Source of the DNA: an uncultured Bacteroidota bacterium
GTDB lineage: Bacteria > Bacteroidota > Bacteroidia > Chitinophagales > Chitinophagaceae
Assembly: GCA_903825065.1 (NCBI GenBank)
Contig: CAIJZG010000047.1
Location: 1-16,157 of the forward strand
DNA: 16,157 nucleotides
Direction of reading: 5' to 3'
Below are positions 7,740-14,104 of the stretch, piece after piece. The stretch's first letter is position 1; each line of letters opens with the position of its first letter. The position numbers and the translations under genes were made by a program. The notes beneath the pieces were generated by a model, which was given only the letters and a program-made list of their open reading frames with translations, had not been told where the DNA came from and did no database searches.

Positions 7740-9827
7740 CTAATAAAACTTAGAACGATTATCTGTAATGCTAGCTGATTTTTTCAATGCATCTAAACCC
7801 CTGAATGCAGACATACGAGCGGCCTGAAGTAAAGTTAGTTTAATTCCAGATTCATCAAGAGTAGCCACTTTTGCAGCATTGCTTTCAACACGTATGGCAT
7901 ATACACCAGAATTTCCTTCAATTAGTTCACTTATTTTTCCTTGTAATGATTTATTAAAAGCAGCACCAATTATTTTTGGTTCACTACCCATATTAGGTAT
8001 AAAAGGAGTAACAAAAGAGAGACTATCTACGCGTTGAACAGATGTTCCAACACTTGCAGCAATGGACTCTAATGTGTTTCCTTTAATTTTTGTATCAATC
8101 AGAATCTTAGCTTTTTTAGTGCTTCTTACTATGTTCTCACAAAGTGGGCGGGCTTCAGATACAGACATTGTACCAGCTTTATTAACTGAGGCAATAATTG
8201 CCACTATATATTTATCTCCAACTTCTTGAGGATCAGAAACATCACCAGCAGTATGCTCATATATCCAACGAACCAATTGGCGGCTAGATCCCATTCCTGT
8301 AATTTGGTTGTCGTTTGCTTTGATATCGTTACCCATCAATAATTGTTTGGATAACTTAATTGCATTTTCATCAAAAGACTTTCTGTTTTTTGCATTTGCA
8401 GCAAACTGAGCAGCAGCTGTATTGGCGTTGCTTACGGTTTCATTACTTGAAACGATAGCTTTTGACAAATAAGCAATTTTATACGCTGGAGCAAAATTCT
8501 TTTGCCCTAATATTTCAACATAGTGATAACCATAATCTGTCTTAACAACACCTTTGCTACCAACCGGATGATCAAATACATAATCATTAAAAGGTATGAC
8601 CATTTGCCCTTGGGCAAAAAATGGATAAACGCCGCCTTTTTCTTTACTTCCTGGATCATCAGAATATTTAGTGCATAGTGTTGCAAAATCAGCACCGCTT
8701 TTTACAGCAGCAGCAATACTATCAACAAGTTTTTGTCCAATTGAATCAGCACGCAGAACCTGACCTGTCTGAGGATTCGATGTAGCAATTAAAATATGAC
8801 GAACAGTTACGCTATCTGGCCAATTTTTTGTACCGATCATTTTAGCTAAAACATAACTAGATCCATCTAAATAAGGTCCATATATAGATCCTACTGAAAG
8901 TTTTGTTAGACTATCTTTGTTTGCCTGTTGCATTTTTGTTTTGCTGAAATAGCTATCATAGAACGGCAAATCAGAACCAACTTTTGCTAAATATCCTTTT
9001 GCATCATTTGTTGCTTCAAAATCATTTTTATATGATTTAATTTGATTTAACAAAGTCAAAGAATCTGTTTGAGAAGGAGCAGCATCAAAGCCAACGTAGG
9101 CAATACTTCTGGTTTCCTCTTCTTTTTTGAACTGATTGCTATGCTTATTTACATAAGATGAGATATCGTCATCAGAAACCTTAACAGTGCTATCAGGAAT
9201 TGAAGCGTAAGGGGCGAATGCAAATGAAACATTCGCAATTGCATTATTATCAGCATTCTGTTTTTCAACCATCCACTTTGGAATATAAGCAGACTGTTGA
9301 AGAATGCCCTGATATTTATTTCGCAATGTTTGTTCTATAGTAGGTTCAATATAAACATTGTTGATCATGTTGATCTGTTCAGCGTTTTTACTTTTTTTAA
9401 GTTGAGTAATTGCCTGCTTGGCATCATTCACTCGGAACTCGCCTGTTTTAGGATCGGTAAACTCTTGTCTTAATGGAGAGTTATTACCAAAAAGAATATC
9501 AGATAGTTCTTTAGAGGTTACTTGAATTCCTAATTTTTCATATTCTTGTTTCAATACAATACGTTCAACTTCTTGATTCCATAAAGAACCAATCAACTGT
9601 TCTCTTTGTGCACCCTGAGAGCCATACATCTTTTCTTGTAGGGTTAATTTTTCTTCAAAAGCTGCACGCTCAATCTTTTCACCATTAACTTTACCTAATG
9701 TAGTGTTATCAGTGGATCTTCCTCCTCGGCGAACACCATCTTGAAGAATAAATGCAATTAAGGCAAGTGCAATGATTCCGAAAATGATCCAGGCACCTTT
9801 GTCACGAATACTTTGAATAACAGACAT
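7740..9827 (-). CDS. ppiD: PpiD/SurA-like membrane-anchored periplasmic peptidyl-prolyl isomerase
   Basis: This 695-residue protein has a short cytoplasmic N-terminus (MSVIQSIRDKGAW), one membrane helix (about 13-31, WIIFGIIALALIAFILQDG) and a large periplasmic part. Residues 35-200 match the SurA/PpiD N-terminal chaperone region (GKVNGEKIERAAFEEKLTLQ, SKELSDILFG). A parvulin rotamase domain spans about 340-440, with the VRHILIA strand (H344), ATLCTKYSDDPGSKEKGG, and the closing DYGYHYVEILG. The C-terminal 250 residues are less conserved and resemble a degenerate repeat of this region. The expected role is folding of newly exported proteins at the outer face of the inner membrane, as in E. 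coli PpiD, which is about 620 residues with the same order of parts. It is divergent from nadA and has its own terminator. The start at 9827 gives the expected membrane anchor. The symbol follows architecture and is not proof of orthology. Confidence 0.9.
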   Translation of the reverse strand: MSVIQSIRDKGAWIIFGIIALALIAFILQDGVRRGGRSTDNTTLGKVNGEKIERAAFEEKLTLQEKMYGSQGAQREQLIGSLWNQEVERIVLKQEYEKLGIQVTSKELSDILFGNNSPLRQEFTDPKTGEFRVNDAKQAITQLKKSKNAEQINMINNVYIEPTIEQTLRNKYQGILQQSAYIPKWMVEKQNADNNAIANVSFAFAPYASIPDSTVKVSDDDISSYVNKHSNQFKKEEETRSIAYVGFDAAPSQTDSLTLLNQIKSYKNDFEATNDAKGYLAKVGSDLPFYDSYFSKTKMQQANKDSLTKLSVGSIYGPYLDGSSYVLAKMIGTKNWPDSVTVRHILIATSNPQTGQVLRADSIGQKLVDSIAAAVKSGADFATLCTKYSDDPGSKEKGGVYPFFAQGQMVIPFNDYVFDHPVGSKGVVKTDYGYHYVEILGQKNFAPAYKIAYLSKAIVSSNETVSNANTAAAQFAANAKNRKSFDENAIKLSKQLLMGNDIKANDNQITGMGSSRQLVRWIYEHTAGDVSDPQEVGDKYIVAIIASVNKAGTMSVSEARPLCENIVRSTKKAKILIDTKIKGNTLESIAASVGTSVQRVDSLSFVTPFIPNMGSEPKIIGAAFNKSLQGKISELIEGNSGVYAIRVESNAAKVATLDESGIKLTLLQAARMSAFRGLDALKKSASITDNRSKFY

Positions 9828-9860
9828 AATAGACGATTAAATAATTGATTTTAAGGATGG

Positions 9861-9868
9861 CAAAAATA
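9861..9868 (-). promoter_or_regulatory. Candidate -7 promoter element for the ppiD-like gene
   Basis: The minus strand reads TATTTTTG, a perfect TAnnTTTG match, 33 bases upstream of the ATG at 9827, which is a plausible distance. No clear TTTG/TTG -33 element is seen at the expected 17-23 base spacing, so the call rests on one element. Confidence 0.45.
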
Positions 9869-10301
9869 GGGGAAAAAACGTTAGAATAAGTTGTGGAAAA
9901 GCTTCCTAAAGTATTAATTGGGGCTATTTTAAAGAGAAGCGACTTTAGAAGAATCGGCATAGGTTGAGGGGAATAATGAAAAAAGAGGGAATTCTCGCCA
10001 AAATACTATCCACAAGGGTCTGTGAGAAAATCAAAAAATCGGTGTAAAACTGGCAATATTTGATTTAAAAAAGTGGAAATGAGTAGAATAAGTAAGGTGT
10101 TTTTAGAGGAATTTTAGGATTCATAGAATTTAAACTCATTCTATCCGCAGTTAATTAACAGTTAATAAAGCGTGAATTGTGTTTTATTGTTTATGTGTAC
10201 TGTCTTTTTATTTATTGTGGAAATGATGGATAAACACAGATATAAATATGATTTAACAGTGTGGTATAATTGTGTATATAGGTGGATAAGCATGAACTAA
10301 T

Positions 10302-10309
10302 TAACTTTG
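10302..10309 (+). promoter_or_regulatory. Candidate -7 promoter element for nadA
   Basis: TAACTTTG matches TAnnTTTG exactly, about 95 bases before the nadA ATG. No -33 element is found at the normal spacing; the nearest upstream TTG (10270-10272) is about 29 bases away. The implied leader would contain the perfect DnaA-like box at 10315 and the small inverted repeat at 10377-10392. Confidence 0.4.
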
Positions 10310-10376
10310 GTTTTTGTGAATAAGTAACTTATTAAGATATTAACAGCCCTAATAGTAATAGTGGGTTATATAAATA

Positions 10377-10392
10377 AGTATTATTAAATACT
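10377..10392. promoter_or_regulatory. Small inverted repeat just upstream of nadA
   Basis: AGTATT and AATACT form a perfect 6-base inverted repeat around a four-base ATTA spacer, ending 12 bases before the nadA start codon. It could be an operator or a weak leader hairpin. It is short and AT-rich, so chance is a fair explanation. Confidence 0.3.
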
Positions 10393-10404
10393 ATTACGAG
10401 GATT

Positions 10405-11406
10405 ATGAACATTTCAAAAGAAGCAATTTTAAAAAAAGGTTTTGTTGATCTTGAACTTGATGCACAATTGGATTTATTTGCCGAGATTGAGCGTCTAAAG
10501 AAAAAGAAAAATGCAATTATTTTGGCACACTACTACCAGGAACCCGATATTCAGGATGTGGCAGATTATATCGGTGATAGTTTGGGTTTAGCACAGAAAG
10601 CAGTAGAAACCAATGCAGACATGATAGTCTTTGCTGGTGTGCATTTCATGGCAGAAACGGCAAAGATTTTAAACCCAAGTAAAAAAGTTTTATTACCAGA
10701 TTTAAAAGCAGGATGTTCATTAGCAGATAGTGCCCCGGCTGTTTTATTTAAAGCTTTTAAAGATAAATATCCGGATCATTTAGTAATTTCTTATATCAAT
10801 TGTTCTGCAGAAATAAAAGCTTTATCAGATATTATTTGTACCTCAGGAAATGCTGAGGCAATCATCGAAAGTATTCCAAAAGATCAACCAATAATTTTTG
10901 CTCCAGATAGAAATTTAGGTGCCTACCTAAATAAAATAACAGGAAGACAAATGTTATTATGGAATGGGGTATGTATGGTTCATGAAATTTTTAGTTTAGA
11001 GAAAATCACTAAACTAAAAATTCGTCATCCAAAAGCAAAACTCATTTCACACCCTGAATGCGAGGAAGCAATTTTAAGAATTTCAGATTTTGTGGGTAGT
11101 ACCACACAATTATTAAAATATACCCTAACGGATAGTACACAGGAATATATAGTTGCAACCGAAACAGGTATACTGCACCAGATGCAACAAAACAACCCAA
11201 ATAAGACTTTTATTCCTGCTCCCCCAACAAACAATTGTGCTTGTAACGATTGTCCTCATATGAAGCTTAATACGCTTGAAAAGCTCTATTTATGTATGGA
11301 ATATGAGGCTCCAGAAATTCAAATGGAAGAAAAATTAAGATTAGCAGCAAAAAAACCAATGGATCGGATGTTAGAAATTAGTAGGGCTGCCGGCTTAATA
11401 GGCTAA
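10405..11406 (+). CDS. nadA: Quinolinate synthase A
   Basis: NadA condenses iminoaspartate with dihydroxyacetone phosphate to make quinolinate, the NAD precursor, using an oxygen-sensitive 4Fe-4S cluster in the cytoplasm. The 333-residue protein has the expected three-domain motifs: HYYQEPDIQDVADYIGDS (about 46-63), FAGVHFMAETAK, DLKAGCSLADS, SYINCSAEIKA, HPECEEAI and ATETGILHQM. The cluster ligands are C104 (KAGCSL), C190 (NGVCMV) and, by alignment with E. coli C297, C283 in front of PHM. The last site reads C278-A-C280-N-D-C283, so the two extra cysteines sit at slightly different spacing from the CxxCxxC of E. coli. nadB and nadC are not adjacent. GAGGA occurs only three bases before the ATG, too close to be a normal Shine-Dalgarno. 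The start gives the usual protein length. Confidence 0.97.
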   Translation: MNISKEAILKKGFVDLELDAQLDLFAEIERLKKKKNAIILAHYYQEPDIQDVADYIGDSLGLAQKAVETNADMIVFAGVHFMAETAKILNPSKKVLLPDLKAGCSLADSAPAVLFKAFKDKYPDHLVISYINCSAEIKALSDIICTSGNAEAIIESIPKDQPIIFAPDRNLGAYLNKITGRQMLLWNGVCMVHEIFSLEKITKLKIRHPKAKLISHPECEEAILRISDFVGSTTQLLKYTLTDSTQEYIVATETGILHQMQQNNPNKTFIPAPPTNNCACNDCPHMKLNTLEKLYLCMEYEAPEIQMEEKLRLAAKKPMDRMLEISRAAGLIG

Positions 11407-11434
11407 ACTATAAAATCCAAGAAAAAAACAAAAG

Positions 11435-11500
11435 TTTGGTGTAAAATGGCCAAAAATGGACCTTTTTAGTGTAAAATGGTTTTAGTTTGGCTTAAAATGA
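11435..11500 (+). repeat. Three degenerate copies of a 15-base motif in the nadA-recA spacer
   Basis: TTTGGTGTAAAATGG at 11435-11449, TTTAGTGTAAAATGG at 11465-11479 (one difference) and TTTGGCTTAAAATGA at 11486-11500 (three differences) lie in the same orientation at 30- and 21-base intervals. A related GGTGTAAAACTGG occurs at 10041-10053 upstream of nadA. The motifs lie about 155-220 bases before recA. They may be binding sites for a regulator of recA or decayed repeats. Confidence 0.6.
11448..11467 (+). terminator. Weak candidate terminator after nadA
   Basis: GGCCA (11448-11452) can pair with TGG-CC (11457-11462, one bulged A) around an AAAA loop, followed by five T at 11463-11467. It lies 42 bases after the nadA stop. 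The stem is short and bulged, and it overlaps the first two copies of the local repeat, so read-through toward recA is possible. Confidence 0.3.
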
Positions 11501-11611
11501 GAAATTATTAAAAAGCCTTAATTAGCTTCACACTGAAAAAAAAAGTTAATAAACTAAAGGGGTTAGTAAAATAAATACTAAAAAAATTAGTTTATAATAA
11601 AAAAATACCTC

Positions 11612-11619
11612 TACTTTTA
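11612..11619 (+). promoter_or_regulatory. Weak candidate promoter element for recA
   Basis: TACTTTTA matches seven of eight positions of TAnnTTTG, 34 bases before the recA ATG. TTAG at 11587-11590 is a poor -33 match at 21-base spacing. No clear LexA-type palindrome was found near it. The rest of the 247-base spacer is very AT-rich. Confidence 0.3.
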
Positions 11620-11653
11620 TATTCCATTAAATATCAATTCAAAATAACCCATT

Positions 11654-12664
11654 ATGAGCAACGCAGAAAAATTAAAAGCCTTAAAACTTACCATCGACAA
11701 AATCGATAAAGATTATGGTAAGGGAAGTGTAATGATGATGAATGAAAAGAATCAAGGCGCAATGGAAGTTATATCAACCGGATCCATAGGTTTAGATGCT
11801 GCGCTTGGAGTGGGAGGTTTACCAAAAGGAAGAATTGTTGAAATATATGGACCTGAATCATCAGGTAAAACAACACTAGCCATACATGTGATTGCTGAAG
11901 CACAGAAAAAAGGCGGCATGTGTGCAATTATTGATGCGGAACACGCTTTTGATAGTTCTTATGCAAAGGCACTGGGTGTGGATGTAGATAATCTACTAAT
12001 TTCTCAACCGGATTATGGAGAGCAAGCCTTAGAAATCGCCGACCGTTTAATACTTTCTGGCGCGATTGATGTAGTAGTAATTGACTCAGTAGCAGCGCTG
12101 GTTCCAAAGAGTGAGCTTGAGGGGGAAATGGGTGATAGTAAAATGGGATTGCATGCAAGATTAATGAGTCAGGCGCTTAGAAAGCTGACGGCAACAATCA
12201 ATAAAACAAACACGATATGTATTTTCATCAATCAATTACGCGAAAAGATTGGTGTGATGTTTGGAAATCCAGAAACAACAACCGGGGGAAATGCACTGAA
12301 GTTCTATGCTTCCGTGCGTTTGGATATCAGAAGAATGACACAAATTAAAGATGGTGATACAGCAGTAGGGAATCACGTTAAAGTTAAAGTTGTAAAAAAT
12401 AAAGTAGCCCCTCCTTTCCGAGCTGCAGAATTTGATATTGTTTTTGGAGAAGGGATCAGTAAGGTTGGAGAGATTGTTGATATGGGAGTTGAATTAGGAA
12501 TTGTAAATAAAAGCGGAAGTTGGTTTAGTTACGAAGCCAATAAATTAGGCCAAGGTAGGGATTCGGTAAAAACGCTTTTACGTGATAACCCAGAATTAGC
12601 CAATGAAATAGAAGCAAAAATTCGCGCAAAAATTGCCGACGCAAAAGTTGTAGCAGAAGCATAA
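11654..12664 (+). CDS. recA: Recombinase RecA
   Basis: RecA forms filaments on single-stranded DNA, drives strand exchange in recombinational repair, and stimulates LexA-type cleavage where that system exists. The 336-residue protein is full length apart from a shorter C-terminal tail than the 353-residue E. coli protein. The Walker A motif is at 66-74 (GPESSGKTT, with K72 at the same number as E. coli), then AIIDAEHAF with the catalytic-type glutamate, VVVIDSVAALVPKSELEGEM, FINQLREKIGVMFG, and loop 2 GNPETTTGGNALKF followed by ASVRLDIRR. No intein or insertion is seen. The tail (IRAKIADAKVVAEA) is less acidic than that of E. coli, which in that species limits DNA access. It is transcribed alone or with read-through from nadA and ends in a clear terminator. 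Confidence 0.99.
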   Translation: MSNAEKLKALKLTIDKIDKDYGKGSVMMMNEKNQGAMEVISTGSIGLDAALGVGGLPKGRIVEIYGPESSGKTTLAIHVIAEAQKKGGMCAIIDAEHAFDSSYAKALGVDVDNLLISQPDYGEQALEIADRLILSGAIDVVVIDSVAALVPKSELEGEMGDSKMGLHARLMSQALRKLTATINKTNTICIFINQLREKIGVMFGNPETTTGGNALKFYASVRLDIRRMTQIKDGDTAVGNHVKVKVVKNKVAPPFRAAEFDIVFGEGISKVGEIVDMGVELGIVNKSGSWFSYEANKLGQGRDSVKTLLRDNPELANEIEAKIRAKIADAKVVAEA

Positions 12665-12690
12665 TATAGTTAGACGGGTTAGTAAGCCGG

Positions 12691-12716
12691 GCCATCCTGA
12701 AAGGGATGGCTTTTTT
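12691..12716 (+). terminator. Rho-independent terminator of recA
   Basis: GCCATCC (12691-12697) pairs perfectly with GGATGGC (12704-12710) around a six-base loop, followed by six T at 12711-12716. It lies 26 bases after the recA stop. Confidence 0.92.
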
Positions 12717-12729
12717 GTGCTTGCTCAAT

Positions 12730-12759
12730 TTGTACAATTAATAGCCTTAAATGTATACT
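12730..12759 (+). promoter_or_regulatory. Candidate promoter of the acyltransferase operon
   Basis: TTGTAC (12730-12735) and TATACT (12754-12759) are separated by 18 bases. This resembles a general sigma-70 promoter more than the Bacteroidota TAnnTTTG form, although the upstream bases also read TTTG (12729-12732). TTGTACAA (12730-12737) is a perfect palindrome that could also be a regulator site. It lies just after the recA terminator and about 95 bases before the ATG. Confidence 0.35.
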
Positions 12760-12793
12760 ATATCCCAAATTTCTACGTTCTAAGGGACAGGAT

Positions 12794-12813
12794 CCAGATG
12801 AAACCTCATCGGG
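12794..12813 (+). other. Hairpin in the leader of the acyltransferase operon
   Basis: GATGA (12797-12801) pairs with TCATC (12806-12810) around AACC, and after one mismatch CC (12794-12795) pairs with GG (12812-12813). The surrounding 12784-12817 is clearly richer in G and C than the rest of the spacer. No poly-T follows, so it is not a terminator. It matches no riboswitch that I recognise. Confidence 0.35.
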
Positions 12814-12852
12814 CTGGTAAAGAATTTCATAAAATTAAATAGTAAAAAAACA

Positions 12853-14037
12853 ATGAAGTCAAACTCCTACATCCCTGCCCTAACAGGCGTAAGAGCCATT
12901 GCTGCGTTTTTGGTTTTTTTTCATCACTTTAACCAGTTAGATTTTCCTTTTCCTTTAAGAAGAACATTTAATGAATTTCACATGGGGGTAACCATGTTTT
13001 TTCTGTTAAGTGGTTTTTTAATTTGTATGCGTTATTATGACTCCTGCGAAATATCAGAAACCTGGTTTAGAAAATATATTAAAAACAGGATAGCCAGAAT
13101 TTATCCAATGTATTTATTGCTTACCCTAGTTACATTTGGACTATATTTTATATTTGGTGGAGATACTAGTGTATTAAATGGTTTTGGATCTCCAATTGTT
13201 TTGTTGTTATTAAATGTATTTTTTCTGAGAGGCTTTTTTGATGATTTTAAATTCACTGGTGTTGGTCAGGGCTGGTCGCTAACAGTAGAAGAATCTTTTT
13301 ATTTTTTAGCGCCTCTTTTTTTTATGCAAATGAAAAAAAATAAAAAAGCAATTGTTTATTTACCCCTGTTTTTATTGTCTTCTGGTTGTTTGTTGGTTTT
13401 AATATGTAGAAATTTTTCGTTTTACGGATTCTTTGGAAATTTTACTTTCATGTTCTTATATACTTTTCTTGGACGTTGTGTAGAATTTTTTATTGGAATG
13501 GGGTTGGCTTTAATTGTTTTAAAACAAAACGAAAAAGATAGAAAATATTCGATATTTACTTTTCTGGGTATTTTAGGAATTGCTTTCAGTATTGGAATTA
13601 TGGCATCAATTCCTTTGAATGGAATTGAATATGGTTTATATCACCCCATTGGAATAATTACCAACAATTTAATTTTACCCATTGGAATTGCTTTCTTTTA
13701 TTTTGGCCTGATTAAAGAAAAATCATTCATTAGAAATTTTCTTTCCTCTGCCACAATGCAATTGTTGGGAAAAAGTTCTTATATTTTTTATCTGATACAT
13801 ATTGGAGTAATTGCCAACTATACAAAAATTTGGACAAGATCTAGCGTTGATGCATTTTATAATTGGCTAGATATTAAAGGCTTTGATTGGTTTTCAGAAC
13901 ATTTAAACGATAGCATATTATTTATTGGCATCGTTTTTATTTTATTAAACCTGGTTTCGATTCTTTTATATAAGACGATTGAAGAGCCCGTGAATTTATA
14001 TATACGAAGATCAAAACTGTTGGTTAAAAATGCATAA
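12853..14037 (+). CDS. Acyltransferase-3 family membrane O-acyltransferase (OafA-like)
   Basis: This 394-residue integral membrane protein has about ten hydrophobic helices. It opens with the family motif IPALTGVRAIAAFLVFFHH, where R14 and H25 form the R-X10-H pair required in OafA-type enzymes. It continues with MFFLLSGFLI, the IKNRIARIYPMY motif and the WSLTVEESFYFLAP motif, all characteristic of the family. Such enzymes take acyl groups, usually acetyl, from the cytoplasmic side and transfer them to sugars of lipopolysaccharide, exopolysaccharide or peptidoglycan at the outer face of the inner membrane. No SGNH domain is fused to the C-terminus. The next gene encodes a secreted carbohydrate-esterase-like protein whose earliest possible start overlaps this stop codon by 8 bases, so opposite activities are probably co-expressed. 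Two T8 runs (12913-12920 and 13316-13323) are present in frame. Confidence 0.93.
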   Translation: MKSNSYIPALTGVRAIAAFLVFFHHFNQLDFPFPLRRTFNEFHMGVTMFFLLSGFLICMRYYDSCEISETWFRKYIKNRIARIYPMYLLLTLVTFGLYFIFGGDTSVLNGFGSPIVLLLLNVFFLRGFFDDFKFTGVGQGWSLTVEESFYFLAPLFFMQMKKNKKAIVYLPLFLLSSGCLLVLICRNFSFYGFFGNFTFMFLYTFLGRCVEFFIGMGLALIVLKQNEKDRKYSIFTFLGILGIAFSIGIMASIPLNGIEYGLYHPIGIITNNLILPIGIAFFYFGLIKEKSFIRNFLSSATMQLLGKSSYIFYLIHIGVIANYTKIWTRSSVDAFYNWLDIKGFDWFSEHLNDSILFIGIVFILLNLVSILLYKTIEEPVNLYIRRSKLLVKNA

Positions 14038-14104
14038 TCTTAGAACTATTCTGAAAGCTTATTACAAATATAGTGATAGGTGTTTCTTTAATAAAAGATT
14101 AGTT

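Larger units (their letters stand above)
9828..10404. other. 577-base AT-rich gene-free region with DnaA-box-like motifs
   Basis: No plausible gene lies here on either strand. The region separates the divergent ppiD-like gene and nadA. It contains one perfect TGTGNATAA DnaA-box-type 9-mer (10315-10323, TGTGAATAA) and four with one mismatch: 9892-9900 (TGTGGAAAA), 10006-10014 (CTATCCACA), 10271-10279 (TGTGTATAT) and 10281-10289 (GGTGGATAA). Weaker forms occur near 10141 and 10216. It also has two CAGTTAAT copies 11 bases apart (10148 and 10159), a GGTGTAAAAC motif at 10041 shared with the nadA-recA spacer, and promoter elements for both flanking genes. Its size and content are more than two simple promoters need. 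A replication origin or DnaA-regulated promoter region is possible but unproven. Confidence 0.55.

Noticed and set aside
7722..7740. AT-rich inverted repeat right after the ppiD-like stop codon as a second terminator
   Set aside because: The stem is six mostly A-T pairs with no following T-run on the minus strand. The stronger hairpin at 7695-7716 explains termination.
8507..8695. Second frame of 62 codons within the ppiD-like gene
   Set aside because: It lies in another frame of the same strand over the parvulin domain, and the residues match no family pattern.
10398..10402. GAGGA as a Shine-Dalgarno site for nadA
   Set aside because: Only three bases separate it from the ATG, which is too close, and the other genes of the window show no such sites.
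11435..11500. CRISPR-like array in the nadA-recA spacer
   Set aside because: The copies are short, degenerate and unevenly spaced (30 and 21 bases), and no cas gene is present.
11654..12664. Possible intein in recA or polA
   Set aside because: Both proteins read through their conserved motifs without any insertion, and their lengths are normal.
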